A stretch of DNA of 64,000 nt from Bergeyella zoohelcum ATCC 43767 (GCF_000301075.1 NZ_JH932293.1:318417-382416), one strand, 5' to 3'. Counted from the first letter of the stretch, positions 9,493-19,131 are shown. Translations and numbers: made by a program. The notes: a model not told the origin generated them from the sequence alone.

Positions 9493-10827
9493 TTAGAAAG
9501 GATATTCATAGATTTCCGATTCTTTGAGGTAAGGGTTTCCTGTAGGAATGAGTTTCAACTTGCTCAACATAGTAAATACTACGAAGATGAATAATCCCAT
9601 TACAAATAAGATTGCCCCAATGACTACCAAGAAAGAATCTACCGACTGCCAGTACGGACCTACAGTACCTGGATATACCATATTAAAATAATCCCAAATA
9701 TGTCCAAACACTACGATAAATGCCATGGTGGTTACCACTTTATAATTTCTCTTGATGCTTGAAGATACCATTACTAATAATGGAATCAAGAAGTTAGGAA
9801 TAAGCATTGGCAAGAATAGTCCCTTATAGAATTCAAATCTTCCAAAGAAATAGTTCACTTCCTCTGGTACATTAGCATACCAATAAAGCATAAACTGAGC
9901 AAACCAAGTATATGTCCAGAGCATAGAAGTAGCGAAAAGGAATTTACCTAAATCATGCAAGTGGTTATCATTAAACTGTGGCAAGAATCCATTTTTCTTT
10001 AGATATACCGAAATGATGATGATTACCGCTACTGCACTTGACAAGCAAGATACCATAGAGTACCAAATATACATTGTAGAATACCAGTGAGAGTCAATAG
10101 ACATCAACCAATCCCAAGCCCAAGCTGCAGATGCAAAACCAAAGAAGGCAATATATCCTACTGACCATCTGTAAAGGTATTGATATTCTCTTAAAGATTT
10201 TGTTTCATCTACCTTGCGAGACTGAGAACGAAGTTTCCAAGCAAAGAAAGATGCACCAGCCACATAAATGATATTTCTAATCACATACGACGGAATGTTC
10301 AAATATTTGCTTTTCTCAAACAATATGGCATCAAACTTCGGGCTATTCATATCCACTACCTCTGGATCCATCCAGTGGAAAAGATGCCCCACATGGGTAA
10401 CATTGAGAATCATGATGATGATTACTATAGCCCCCCCCCAAGGGATATAAGCACCTATGGCCTCCATTACTCTAGTAATAATAATAGACCATCCAGCGTG
10501 TGCTGCGTGCTGAATACTATAGAAGAACATTACTGCACAAGCCAATCCAAAGAAAAATACAGACACAAAATGAATGGCTGCAATAGGACGATTATGCACC
10601 TGATGCATCGCTGCTTCCAAATGTCCTTCATGATCATCATGAGCTATTTTCATCTCACTTGAGTTGGAGGGAGCATGGTGACCATGAGCATTTACTTCCT
10701 CCATCATTTGAGCAACTTGTTCCTTTCCAATACCGTGATTAATAAAATATCCTCCAACGAACAATACCGCCCCTAATACTAACATGATTAAGGAAATGGA
10801 GCGTAATTTTGGTGAAAAACTATACAT
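9493..10827 (-). CDS. actF: Alternative complex III subunit ActF
   Basis: Integral membrane subunit of the quinol:electron-acceptor oxidoreductase (alternative complex III) in the inner membrane. The 444 aa protein has about ten hydrophobic helices. After the first helix comes a His-rich loop (HDDHEGHLEAAMHQVH, residues about 62-78), then HFVSVFFFGLACAVMFFYSI, and WAWDWLMSIDSHWYSTMYIW in the middle, which is characteristic of ActC/ActF-type quinol-binding subunits. It is the last act gene, ending just before the operon terminator. ActC in the same operon is the related NrfD-type subunit. Confidence 0.92.
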   Translation of the reverse strand: MYSFSPKLRSISLIMLVLGAVLFVGGYFINHGIGKEQVAQMMEEVNAHGHHAPSNSSEMKIAHDDHEGHLEAAMHQVHNRPIAAIHFVSVFFFGLACAVMFFYSIQHAAHAGWSIIITRVMEAIGAYIPWGGAIVIIIMILNVTHVGHLFHWMDPEVVDMNSPKFDAILFEKSKYLNIPSYVIRNIIYVAGASFFAWKLRSQSRKVDETKSLREYQYLYRWSVGYIAFFGFASAAWAWDWLMSIDSHWYSTMYIWYSMVSCLSSAVAVIIIISVYLKKNGFLPQFNDNHLHDLGKFLFATSMLWTYTWFAQFMLYWYANVPEEVNYFFGRFEFYKGLFLPMLIPNFLIPLLVMVSSSIKRNYKVVTTMAFIVVFGHIWDYFNMVYPGTVGPYWQSVDSFLVVIGAILFVMGLFIFVVFTMLSKLKLIPTGNPYLKESEIYEYPF

Positions 10828-10845
10828 TGTTTCTTAGTTTAAATA

Positions 10846-11517
10846 TTATTTAGTGGCAACTGAATCTTGAGCAACAGCAGTAGGAGCAGGAGCCATTCCT
10901 CCTTTGAAAGCATCCATTACATACATTGCAACTCTCCATCTATCACCAGGTTGTAACTGACCAGCATAAGACCCCATCGCATTTCTACCATTTACCAATA
11001 CATAGTGTACAGAGCCTAATGTGATTTCTCTATCTTTATAATTAGGAACTCCTGAATAAGCACCGCTTACCACAATAGAACCTTGTCCATCTCCTGCAGC
11101 ACCATGACAAGCACCACAAGTTCTCTCATAAAGCACCTTACCTCTGGCCAAATCCTTCTCACGATTTTTAGGATCAAGAGGGGAAACAGTGATAGACTTA
11201 GAAGCATCATACCCTGCGTTATATTCATCAGGGGTAAGAATTTTGCTACTATTTACCTCTACTATATGCTCTATATTTCTCGGTACGGTACCATCTACTG
11301 GTGTTAATGCAGTAGCTCCATTCTGTGCCACAAAAGCAGGAATTTCATTATCGTGTTTAGAATAAGCATCTTCCGCTTTTTGTAGTGGGTCATATGCTAC
11401 CGGAAAATACATATCTGGAAACCATACCAAAGGGGTATTTTCTTTCGGGCCACAAGAATTTAGCACTACACCAGTGATTCCTAATACAGATGCGATTTTT
11501 AATATATTCTTTTTCAT
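10846..11517 (-). CDS. actE: Alternative complex III monoheme cytochrome c ActE
   Basis: A membrane-anchored c-type cytochrome that passes electrons from the complex towards terminal oxidase. The protein has a lipobox (VVLNSCGP, Cys near residue 22) and one heme motif CGACH near residue 133, with a later Met-containing segment (NAMGSYAGQL) likely to supply the sixth ligand. I chose the ATG at 11517, which gives a standard KK-type signal peptide; an ATG at 11526 would overlap actD by 8 bp and is possible. It sits between actD and actF with very short gaps. Confidence 0.92.
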   Translation of the reverse strand: MKKNILKIASVLGITGVVLNSCGPKENTPLVWFPDMYFPVAYDPLQKAEDAYSKHDNEIPAFVAQNGATALTPVDGTVPRNIEHIVEVNSSKILTPDEYNAGYDASKSITVSPLDPKNREKDLARGKVLYERTCGACHGAAGDGQGSIVVSGAYSGVPNYKDREITLGSVHYVLVNGRNAMGSYAGQLQPGDRWRVAMYVMDAFKGGMAPAPTAVAQDSVATK

Positions 11518-11518
11518 A

Positions 11519-12040
11519 TTATGCATCTTTTACAGTTATTTCTTCTACTCCAGTTTCAATGAACACTTGTTTTACAGCCTCCAAGTTATCCGATTTAATT
11601 TCAATCAAAAATTTATCATCCGTAGTTCTTGGATCTGGATTCTGAGCAGGTGCCATAGGATACATTTTGTTTCTCACAAAGAAAGTAAGTGACATCATGT
11701 GTGCTGCAGAGAATACCATAAGCTCAAACATTGGTACCACGAAGGCAGGCATATTTTCTGCCCAGGAAAAAGCAGGTTTACCACCAATGTTTTGAGGCCA
11801 ATCATGGTTCATCGTGTACCATGAAAGTAAAATACCTATCGTTACTCCATATACTGCATAGCAAAATGCTGCATCAGATATTCTTGTTTTGCGTAAGCCC
11901 AGTGCCTTATCAAGTCCATGGACAGGAAATGGCGTATAGACTTCGCTGATTTCTATTCCTTTCTCTCTGAAAGAATGCACGCCTTTCATCATATCATCAT
12001 CGTCGGCGTAGAGTCCGTAAATAATTTTAGTGGTGCTCAT
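11519..12040 (-). CDS. actD: Alternative complex III subunit ActD (DUF3341)
   Basis: Small membrane subunit of alternative complex III. The 173 aa protein starts with a soluble ferredoxin-like segment (KIIYGLYADDDDMMKGV) and has two transmembrane helices at residues about 55-75 and 92-115, as usual for DUF3341. The ATG at 12040 was chosen because it begins STTKIIYGLY, the conserved N-terminus. This start lies 14 bp inside the end of actC, so translation of the two is probably coupled. The longer reading from 12067 only adds a lysine-rich extension. Confidence 0.92.
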   Translation of the reverse strand: MSTTKIIYGLYADDDDMMKGVHSFREKGIEISEVYTPFPVHGLDKALGLRKTRISDAAFCYAVYGVTIGILLSWYTMNHDWPQNIGGKPAFSWAENMPAFVVPMFELMVFSAAHMMSLTFFVRNKMYPMAPAQNPDPRTTDDKFLIEIKSDNLEAVKQVFIETGVEEITVKDA

Positions 12041-13421
12041 CTCCTTCTTTTGCTTTATAAGTTTCACCTGAAATTTTCAAAATAGACTTTAATTCTGCCT
12101 GTGCAATCACAGGGAAAGTCCTTGCGTACAATAGGAATAATACTCCGAAGAATCCTATCGTTCCTAAATATACCCCTACATCAATGATGGTAGGTTTAAA
12201 CATCGTCCATGAACCTGGTAGGTAGTCTCTAGAAAGGTTGATTACAATAATGTCAAATCTCTCAAACCACATACCGATATTGATAATCAATGCAATGATA
12301 AATGTAGCAAAGATATTAGTTCTTACTTTCTTAAACCAGAATAGTGCTGGAACTACTAAGTTACAAATAATGAGTGAGTAGAATGCCCACCAGTAAGGTC
12401 CTGTAGCTGCCCCATGCGTAAGGTAAGCAAAGTCTTCATATCTACTTCCTGAGTACCAAGCGATGAAGTACTCACACGCGTAAGCTACGGTTACCATACC
12501 GCCCGTAATGATGATTACAATATTCATAATCTCAATATGGTACATGGTAATATAATCCTCTAAATGACACACTTTTCTTGCAATCAAAAGAAGTGTTTGT
12601 ACCATAGCAAACCCTGAGAATACTGCACCCGCTACGAAGTAAGGTGGATAGATGGTAGAGTGCCATCCTTTAATTACCGAAGTAGCAAAGTCAAAAGATA
12701 CGGTAGTGTGTACCGAGAATACAAGTGGCGTAGCCAAACCCGCCAATACCAAAGATACCTCTTCAAATCTTTGCCAATGTTTTGCCTTACCTCCCCATCC
12801 GAAAGAAAGGAAAGTGTAGATTTTCTTTGTCCAAGGTGTTTTCGCTCTATCTCTGATCATCGCAAAGTCTGGAATAAGACCGATGAACCAGAACACGGTA
12901 GATACCGAGAAGTAGGTAGAAATTGCGAATACATCCCAAAGTAGTGGGGAGTTAAAGTTCGTCCATAGAGAACCGAACTGGTTAGGCACAGGGAATACCC
13001 AGTATCCTACCCATACTCTACCCATGTGAATCACTGGGAAAAGTGCCGCCTGCACTACGGCGAAGATGGTCATCGCTTCCGCAGAACGGTTTACAGACAT
13101 TCTCCATCTTTGTCTAAATAATAACAATACTGCGGAGATGAGTGTACCCGCGTGCCCAATACCTACCCACCATACGAAATTGGTAATATCCCAACCCCAG
13201 TTGATGGTTCTATTGAGTCCCCACGCACCGATACCCGTACCGATGGTATAAGCAATACAACCAAATCCGTAAATAAAAAGAACTAATGATGCGTAAAATG
13301 CAATCCACCAGAGTTTTCCAGCGCGTTCTTCTATAGGTCTTGCAATATCTTCCGTGATATCGCGGTAAGTTTTGTGACCAATAATTAAAGGTTCCCTTAT
13401 CGGGGCTTCGTAATGTGACAT
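12027..13421 (-). CDS. actC: Alternative complex III subunit ActC (NrfD-type)
   Basis: NrfD/PsrC-like integral membrane protein that binds menaquinol in alternative complex III. The 464 aa sequence has about ten hydrophobic helices, with family features such as NFVWWVGIGHAGTLISAVLL near residue 85 and SVDFATSVI-type helix (TVSFDFATSVIKGWHSTIYP) near residue 240. In the ancestral operon it follows actB directly. Here it is separated from actB by a 2.6 kb block with three unrelated genes, while the gap to the last of these is only 43 bp, so it still appears to depend on transcription through the insert. Confidence 0.94.
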   Translation of the reverse strand: MSHYEAPIREPLIIGHKTYRDITEDIARPIEERAGKLWWIAFYASLVLFIYGFGCIAYTIGTGIGAWGLNRTINWGWDITNFVWWVGIGHAGTLISAVLLLFRQRWRMSVNRSAEAMTIFAVVQAALFPVIHMGRVWVGYWVFPVPNQFGSLWTNFNSPLLWDVFAISTYFSVSTVFWFIGLIPDFAMIRDRAKTPWTKKIYTFLSFGWGGKAKHWQRFEEVSLVLAGLATPLVFSVHTTVSFDFATSVIKGWHSTIYPPYFVAGAVFSGFAMVQTLLLIARKVCHLEDYITMYHIEIMNIVIIITGGMVTVAYACEYFIAWYSGSRYEDFAYLTHGAATGPYWWAFYSLIICNLVVPALFWFKKVRTNIFATFIIALIINIGMWFERFDIIVINLSRDYLPGSWTMFKPTIIDVGVYLGTIGFFGVLFLLYARTFPVIAQAELKSILKISGETYKAKEGDEHH

Positions 13422-13464
13422 ATTACTATACTTGTATTATTTAACTCTTTTTTATCTTATTCTC

Positions 13465-14058
13465 TCACTGCCTCATCAATACAAACTCTTCCTCCGATTT
13501 GGGAAAAGTCGCTCTAAAAGTAGGAGGACAAAGTCCCTTCAATATATCTCTATGTGTATAATATTTCGCTATCATCCTATTAGGATTGTTGGGATCTACT
13601 TTTATATACACAAAACCACTATTTATACATCCCTCAGGAGCATCTCCTCCAAAATGAAAATGATACCATTGAGGCTCTTTTTTCTTAAAGGAATACCCTC
13701 TTAATCCCGTTTCATTATCATTAGGTTCATCAAAAGTATTGTATATTATACTGCTTTTGGCATCTCTCACTCTTAATCTCCCTAAAAGCCTATCTCTTTT
13801 TTTTTCGCTACCTTGATATTCGAAATATCGTATACCTTTGTTTAACTTCAATTCATAAACATTTCCTTGAAAACTTCCTTTCCAAATACCTTCAAACTTA
13901 TTCAAAGAACCATTGGTATCCTTTTCGTAAGTGTACTGTGATGGCTTTAGATAAAGCCCTTCCTCCAACGATACGACTTGCCCCTTAATCAGCAAAGTTA
14001 CAAATCCCAATATTATTATTGCTATATTTCTGATAGTATCGTTTTTAATATCAGGCAT
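13465..14058 (-). CDS. DUF6705 protein, second tandem copy
   Basis: A 197 aa exported protein of the DUF6705 type, known to me only as a flavobacterial family without a function. Hydrophobic segment NIAIIILGFVTLLIKGQ serves as signal peptide; the mature part contains GTWKGSFQGN-like sequence (GIWKGSFQGNVYELKL), GDAPEGC and a C-terminal FPKSEEEFVLMRQ. The first copy starts at an ATG immediately before this hydrophobic stretch. In this copy that codon is ATC, so translation must begin ten codons upstream at 14058 (PDIKNDTIRN), which changes the signal-peptide N-region. It ends 43 bp before actC. Confidence 0.7.
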   Translation of the reverse strand: MPDIKNDTIRNIAIIILGFVTLLIKGQVVSLEEGLYLKPSQYTYEKDTNGSLNKFEGIWKGSFQGNVYELKLNKGIRYFEYQGSEKKRDRLLGRLRVRDAKSSIIYNTFDEPNDNETGLRGYSFKKKEPQWYHFHFGGDAPEGCINSGFVYIKVDPNNPNRMIAKYYTHRDILKGLCPPTFRATFPKSEEEFVLMRQ

Positions 14059-14094
14059 TTCTCTTCATCCTCCTCTTCTTTACCAACAAAAATC

Positions 14095-14664
14095 CTACTG
14101 CTTCATCAATACAAATTCTTCCTCCGATTTGGGAAAAGTTGCTCTAAAAGTAGGAGGACACGGTCCCTTCAATATATCTCTATCTGTATAATATTTCGCT
14201 ATCATCGTATTAGGATTGTTGGGATCTATTTTTATATATACAGTACCTCTGTTCATACATCCCTCAGGAGCATCTCCTACAAAATACATTCTGTACCACG
14301 ATATATCTTTTTTATAAAAACTCAAACCATTAAACCAAGTTTCTTCATCATTGGGTTCATCAAAAGTATTAAAAACAACTGTACCTCTAGCATCTCTCAC
14401 TCTTAATCTTCCTAATAATTCATCCTTCTTTTTATAATTTCCATCATGATATTGAAAATTTTCAACTCTCTTGACGAATTTAAACTCATAGGTGTTCCCT
14501 TGAAAACTCCCTTTCCAAGTACCCAAATATTTATCAAGAAGCCCATTAACATCTTTTTTATAAGTATAATGAGACGGCTTGATGTGATCCGCTTCTAAAG
14601 GAACAACCTGCCCCTTAATCAGCAAAGTTACAAATCCCAATATTATTATTGCTATATTTTTCAT
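14095..14664 (-). CDS. DUF6705 protein, first tandem copy
   Basis: A 189 aa exported protein, paralogue of the next gene. I place the start at 14664 (ATG-AAA-AAT, signal peptide NIAIIILGFVTLLIKGQ), four bases after the stop of the JAMM lipoprotein, so the two are tightly coupled. Conserved pieces: LGTWKGSFQGN, GRLRVRDARG, VGDAPEGC and FPKSEEEFVLMKQ. The two copies are almost identical at both ends at the DNA level but differ clearly in the middle. The close coupling to the upstream gene suggests the pair works with it, perhaps as partner or immunity proteins, but this is only inference. Confidence 0.72.
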   Translation of the reverse strand: MKNIAIIILGFVTLLIKGQVVPLEADHIKPSHYTYKKDVNGLLDKYLGTWKGSFQGNTYEFKFVKRVENFQYHDGNYKKKDELLGRLRVRDARGTVVFNTFDEPNDEETWFNGLSFYKKDISWYRMYFVGDAPEGCMNRGTVYIKIDPNNPNTMIAKYYTDRDILKGPCPPTFRATFPKSEEEFVLMKQ

Positions 14665-14668
14665 AGTA

Positions 14669-16021
14669 TTAACATTCTGTTGTTTTGATCCAAGTTCCTC
14701 TATCATTGAGTTTTATTTCTTTATTCTTGTCTTTTCTATCCATTTTATAAAGACTTACCCCTTTCAAACTCATTTTATTTTGGAGAAATTGTAAAAATGG
14801 CAATTCTAAATTTGGAGCATAGGTAATATCATACTCACTTTTCTCAAACATTTGCGCATACTCTTTACTAATTTTTTTCATTTCAGTTTCTGTAAAAGTT
14901 TTAATATCTTCCTCTCTACCTGTAAATCTCAATTGATAATTGCCACTGCTACTTATCATAATCATATACACATCGCTTAGAGCTCTACCTTTCTCAGCTG
15001 CATTCCTTACCATATCCATAAAATAATCCACATCAGCAGGAGAAAACATTTTCACACCACTATCGGAATCTATATGGGTGTGCATTACACCATAAATATC
15101 CTTATAATCTTCAATCCTTGGATTAGGAAGTCCCAAAGAGTGGGCTTGACTACCATTAGAAGCATGAGAATCGTCGTAGTAAACATATTCCCCCTCGTTT
15201 CTTTGGATGTATCCAGTTTCCTTTGATAGACCAGTATTATTTTTTAATTTTTCAATACTTTTATTGAAGTCTATACTATTTCTTTGTTGCTTGATTTTAT
15301 TACATGGATCTTGGTGGTCTTTTGGTTTTGGATCGCCACCGCCACCACCACCGCCTATATTTCCTGAGTAACTACAATCATTAAAGTCACCACATCCTCC
15401 AGAATCTGAGCCATAATCATAGTAAGAAGTAAAAAAATAATATCTCGGACTTCTTGGAGGTGCAGAAATAACAACTTCTTCTATATCACATACATCCTCT
15501 CCTGTACATCTCACCTTTGCTACCATCCCTCTATTGTAGGAAAGCTGTTCGGTTTTCGGTTTGCCCAGTTGCTCCAAAGCTACATTCATCTTTTCCTTAA
15601 ACTCATCATGGTACTCTGTTTGTGGGGAGATAATATAGCTCCCTAGCACTGTTCGGTCTTCACTCAGCGTTACACCAAAAATATCTCTTACCCTCCCATG
15701 CTCTACCAATGGATAGAGCACCCAAACTTCACCATTACCCATCATGGGTTCAGTGTAAATATTCCATTCTATATAAGGCGTATTTTGCCTCAACTTAGCA
15801 TCCTTGCCAAGCACTAAAGGAGTAAACTTTTTATTTTTAGTATGCTGAATAGAGTCTCTCCTTTGGAATAAATCTCTGAACTTGCTCCCATACGGAAAGC
15901 CCTCCTTATGTGTCTCTCCTAAAGTTCTAAAATATTGGCTTCGCTGGGTTTCTTCCAACCACTGCTCTTCTGTTCTACAGCCTATCAACAATAAAATTAA
16001 CAATACCCCTATATACCTCAT
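14669..16021 (-). CDS. Lipoprotein with C-terminal JAMM-like metalloprotease motif
   Basis: A 450 aa predicted lipoprotein (lipobox LLIGC, Cys about residue 15). Residues 16-180 form an N-terminal domain of unknown type. A Gly-rich linker of seven glycines follows near residue 225, then a DPCNKIK segment and a C-terminal domain. In that domain, GVMHTHIDSDSGVKMFSPAD (residues about 312-331) gives the JAMM/MPN-type arrangement H-x-H-x10-S-x2-D for a zinc site; the usual spacing is nearer x7, so the match is suggestive, not certain. This layout (anchor, linker, enzyme-like tail) is seen in polymorphic secreted proteins of Bacteroidota. It starts 16 bp after actB and is followed within 4 bp by a DUF6705 gene. 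Confidence 0.7.
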   Translation of the reverse strand: MRYIGVLLILLLIGCRTEEQWLEETQRSQYFRTLGETHKEGFPYGSKFRDLFQRRDSIQHTKNKKFTPLVLGKDAKLRQNTPYIEWNIYTEPMMGNGEVWVLYPLVEHGRVRDIFGVTLSEDRTVLGSYIISPQTEYHDEFKEKMNVALEQLGKPKTEQLSYNRGMVAKVRCTGEDVCDIEEVVISAPPRSPRYYFFTSYYDYGSDSGGCGDFNDCSYSGNIGGGGGGGDPKPKDHQDPCNKIKQQRNSIDFNKSIEKLKNNTGLSKETGYIQRNEGEYVYYDDSHASNGSQAHSLGLPNPRIEDYKDIYGVMHTHIDSDSGVKMFSPADVDYFMDMVRNAAEKGRALSDVYMIMISSSGNYQLRFTGREEDIKTFTETEMKKISKEYAQMFEKSEYDITYAPNLELPFLQFLQNKMSLKGVSLYKMDRKDKNKEIKLNDRGTWIKTTEC

Positions 16022-16037
16022 TGCAAACTTACAATAT

Positions 16038-19000
16038 TTACACTTCTTCTTTTCTATTTCTTACTTTTACATGATAGAATACATTCGGCTTCGTACCGAT
16101 TTCTTCTAACAAGTGGTATCTTCTGGTGTCTGCGAAAAGCTCACGAACTTTAGATTCTTTATCATTCATATCTCCGAATCTCATCGCCCCTGTAGAACAA
16201 GCTGTACTACATGCACAAGCGTCGTTAAACTCATCATCAGTTACCTTTCTACCCTCTTTTTTAGCCTCTAAAATAGCTGCCTGAGTAGATTGGATACATA
16301 GAGAACATTTCTCCATTACCCCTCTGGTTCTTACTACCACATCTGGATTCAATACCATACGACCGAGGTCATTATTCATATTGAAGTCAAACTTATCGTT
16401 CATATTGTAAGTAAACCAGTTAAATCTACGCACTTTATATGGACAGTTGTTCGCACAATATCTCGTACCGATACATCTATTGTACGCCATTTGGTTTTGC
16501 CCTTGCTTACCGTGGGAAGTTGCGGCTACTGGACAAACCGTTTCACACGGAGCGTGGTTACAGTGCTGACACATAATTGGTTGGAAAATCACATCTGGGT
16601 TTTCAGCAATTTCTGATAGAGCCCCTTTCTTACCTGTGATATGGTTTCCATACATATCTGGAACATCCATTCCTTTCGCTACCGCCTCTTCTGGTTTTAA
16701 TTTTTGAACCGCAGAGTAGTATCTATCAATACGCAACCAATACATATCACGAGACATTCTTATCTCTTCCTTACCTACTACTGGCGTATTATTTTCTGCC
16801 TGACAAGCGATAACACAAGCTCCACAACCTGTACAAGCGTTTAAGTCAATAGACAAGTTAAAATGTACACCATCCGTATCATCAAACTCATCCCAAAGGC
16901 TGATTTTTCCTGCTGGGAGAGAGCCATTGAGCGTATGATATTCCAATGGTTTGTTCCAACCGTTTTTAGCATCATCGAAAGGTACATTGATGAAATCTTG
17001 AAGAGAAACTTCTCTTGCAATTTCATAACGACCCATCAAAGTATTTTGTAGCTGCATTCCTGCAAACTCATGTTCAGCACCTGTTTTATCTAACTTCACA
17101 TTCCCTACCCATAGAGATTTTCCGTCAAATAAAGGATATGCATTGACCCCCGTTTCTGCTACTTTTCCGTGGTCTTTTTTACCATAACCCAACGCTAAAC
17201 CAAATGAACCATCCGCTTGACCTGGCTGAATGAACACAGGTACATTTTCTAAGGCAACACCATTTGCACTGACTTTTACTACATCACCATTGAGCTGCAT
17301 ACGAGCATTTAAGTGATTCTCAAGCCCTAGTTTTTCTGCATCCTTAGGAGAAATGGTAAGATAGTTATCCCAAGAAAGACGAGTAATCGGGTCTGGAAGT
17401 TCTTGTAACCAAGGGTTATTCGCCTGAGTACCATCTCCCATACCAGTCTTAGTATAAAGATTGATTTCAAACTCAGATTCTTTAATCTCTTGAATTTCTG
17501 CCAAAGCCTGAGCTGCATTACCTCCTGCGTAAGATAGTGTATTACCTGCCGCCACTTCGTTATAACCATTATAAAGTGCTTGGTTAAATGAAGTAGTACC
17601 AAGAATCTCTACCGCATGGGCTTTCAAATATTCATAATAGTTATTATTCGCATGGTTTTTACCATTTAACCATACCAATAGTGATTCCTCTATCTGTCTT
17701 GATTTATAAATTTTCTGAATAGTAGGCTGAATCAGTGCATACACCCCTGTTTGAGGCATAATATCTCCCCAGCTTTCTAACCAGTTGGCAACAGGGATTA
17801 CCACCTTAGCTGCCTTATACATTTCATTCTTCTTATCAGTAACTGCTACTACAGTACCTACTTTTTTAAGTGCTTCACTAAACTGAGCTCCTTTATTAGA
17901 AGAATAAATTGGGTTTACATTATTGGTAATGAGTACGCCCACCTGCCCTGCATTCATAGATGCTAAGAACTGTTGGTAAGCCACATCATTGTATTCTCTA
18001 AGGAAATTTGCCTTACCTGTGAAGGCCACAGCACCCAATTTCGCATTAATCAAATGTGCAAGCACATGAGCAGATTTATTTCCATCTGCTAAAACCACAG
18101 CCTTATTTCCTTTTGCTAAAAGTTCTTTTGCAATATCATTTGCTATTTTATCTGAAGACGAAGCTCCTGAAACAATTTTGTAAACTTCTGCTAAAGTTTT
18201 AGCTACTTTGCTTGGCTTCAATGGAATTCTAGTATCCGAATTGGCTCCTGTGAGAGACATATTAGATTCTACCTGAATATGTCTAAGCATATTTGCACCC
18301 GGTTTACGAGCTGCACCATAAGATTTTTCCAAAGAAGCACCGTTATAATCTCCTAAGAAATCTGCACCGAAAGATACTATCAATTCAGATTGAGAAAGAT
18401 CATATACAGGTAATGCTCTCGTTCCGAATACCTCCTCTGCAGCATCAAGTCCTGCTGAAAAAGGAATGGCATCATAAGTTACTAACTCAGCATTAGAATA
18501 TTTGGCTTTAAACTCAGCAAATAATTTCTTAAATGTAGGCGAAGCGAAAGAATGAGAAAGTACTACAATTTTCTTCCCTGAAACCTGTGCATCATTTAAG
18601 GCTTTGATAACTACATCATCTACTTTATCAAAAGTTTCATCCTTACCATTCAAAGCCGGTTGCTTCACTTTATCATTATCATAGAGTGAAAGTATCGCCG
18701 CCTGAGCTCTTGCGGAAGTACATCCTAAATCACCTGCCTGAGGGTTTGGTTCTATTTTGATAGGTCTTCCTTCTCTAGTTTTTACAAGAACACTTGCAAA
18801 ATCAAACCCATCAAAGAAAGAAGTTGCATAAAAATTAGGAACACCAGGAGTGATGCTATGCGGTTTTACCACATAAGGTATCGTTTTAATCACTGGTGCC
18901 TCACATGCTGCCAAAGTAACTGCAGCGGTAGAGAAACCTAAGAGTTTTAGGAAATCTCTTCTTGAAGTAGAACCTCCATTAAGTTTTTCCTCATCTCCTA

Positions 19001-19112
19001 AGAATTCATCTACAGGAATTTCATTTTGAAATTCTTTTTGTGCAAGATTCGCCGTAAGAGACGGATCTTTTAGTTCATGAATACTTCTGAATTGTATTTT
19101 ATTTGAAGCCAT
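16038..19112 (-). CDS. actB: Alternative complex III subunit ActB (molybdopterin-like/Fe-S)
   Basis: Large periplasm-facing subunit of alternative complex III. It is 1024 aa. The N-terminus carries a twin-arginine-like signal (SRRDFLKLLGFSTAAV, near residue 50) followed by a Cys suited to lipidation (LAACEAP). Residues about 100-700 resemble a molybdopterin oxidoreductase; ActB proteins are known to lack the cofactor. The C-terminal third is an NrfC-like ferredoxin region with cysteine clusters CTGCGACVIAC (about 757), CQHCNHAPCETVC (about 847), CIGTRYCANNC (about 882), CSLC (about 937) and CACSTAC (about 967), for several Fe-S clusters. It starts 19 bp after actA. Confidence 0.94.
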   Translation of the reverse strand: MASNKIQFRSIHELKDPSLTANLAQKEFQNEIPVDEFLGDEEKLNGGSTSRRDFLKLLGFSTAAVTLAACEAPVIKTIPYVVKPHSITPGVPNFYATSFFDGFDFASVLVKTREGRPIKIEPNPQAGDLGCTSARAQAAILSLYDNDKVKQPALNGKDETFDKVDDVVIKALNDAQVSGKKIVVLSHSFASPTFKKLFAEFKAKYSNAELVTYDAIPFSAGLDAAEEVFGTRALPVYDLSQSELIVSFGADFLGDYNGASLEKSYGAARKPGANMLRHIQVESNMSLTGANSDTRIPLKPSKVAKTLAEVYKIVSGASSSDKIANDIAKELLAKGNKAVVLADGNKSAHVLAHLINAKLGAVAFTGKANFLREYNDVAYQQFLASMNAGQVGVLITNNVNPIYSSNKGAQFSEALKKVGTVVAVTDKKNEMYKAAKVVIPVANWLESWGDIMPQTGVYALIQPTIQKIYKSRQIEESLLVWLNGKNHANNNYYEYLKAHAVEILGTTSFNQALYNGYNEVAAGNTLSYAGGNAAQALAEIQEIKESEFEINLYTKTGMGDGTQANNPWLQELPDPITRLSWDNYLTISPKDAEKLGLENHLNARMQLNGDVVKVSANGVALENVPVFIQPGQADGSFGLALGYGKKDHGKVAETGVNAYPLFDGKSLWVGNVKLDKTGAEHEFAGMQLQNTLMGRYEIAREVSLQDFINVPFDDAKNGWNKPLEYHTLNGSLPAGKISLWDEFDDTDGVHFNLSIDLNACTGCGACVIACQAENNTPVVGKEEIRMSRDMYWLRIDRYYSAVQKLKPEEAVAKGMDVPDMYGNHITGKKGALSEIAENPDVIFQPIMCQHCNHAPCETVCPVAATSHGKQGQNQMAYNRCIGTRYCANNCPYKVRRFNWFTYNMNDKFDFNMNNDLGRMVLNPDVVVRTRGVMEKCSLCIQSTQAAILEAKKEGRKVTDDEFNDACACSTACSTGAMRFGDMNDKESKVRELFADTRRYHLLEEIGTKPNVFYHVKVRNRKEEV

Positions 19113-19131
19113 TGTACACTTCTTATTTTAA

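Noticed and set aside
10428-10440. Run of C in actF considered as a phase-variable or frameshift tract
   Set aside because: The actF frame is intact across it and the protein aligns with the family on both sides.
15330-15360. GCCACC repeats looking like a microsatellite
   Set aside because: They encode the seven-Gly linker of the JAMM lipoprotein on the minus strand.
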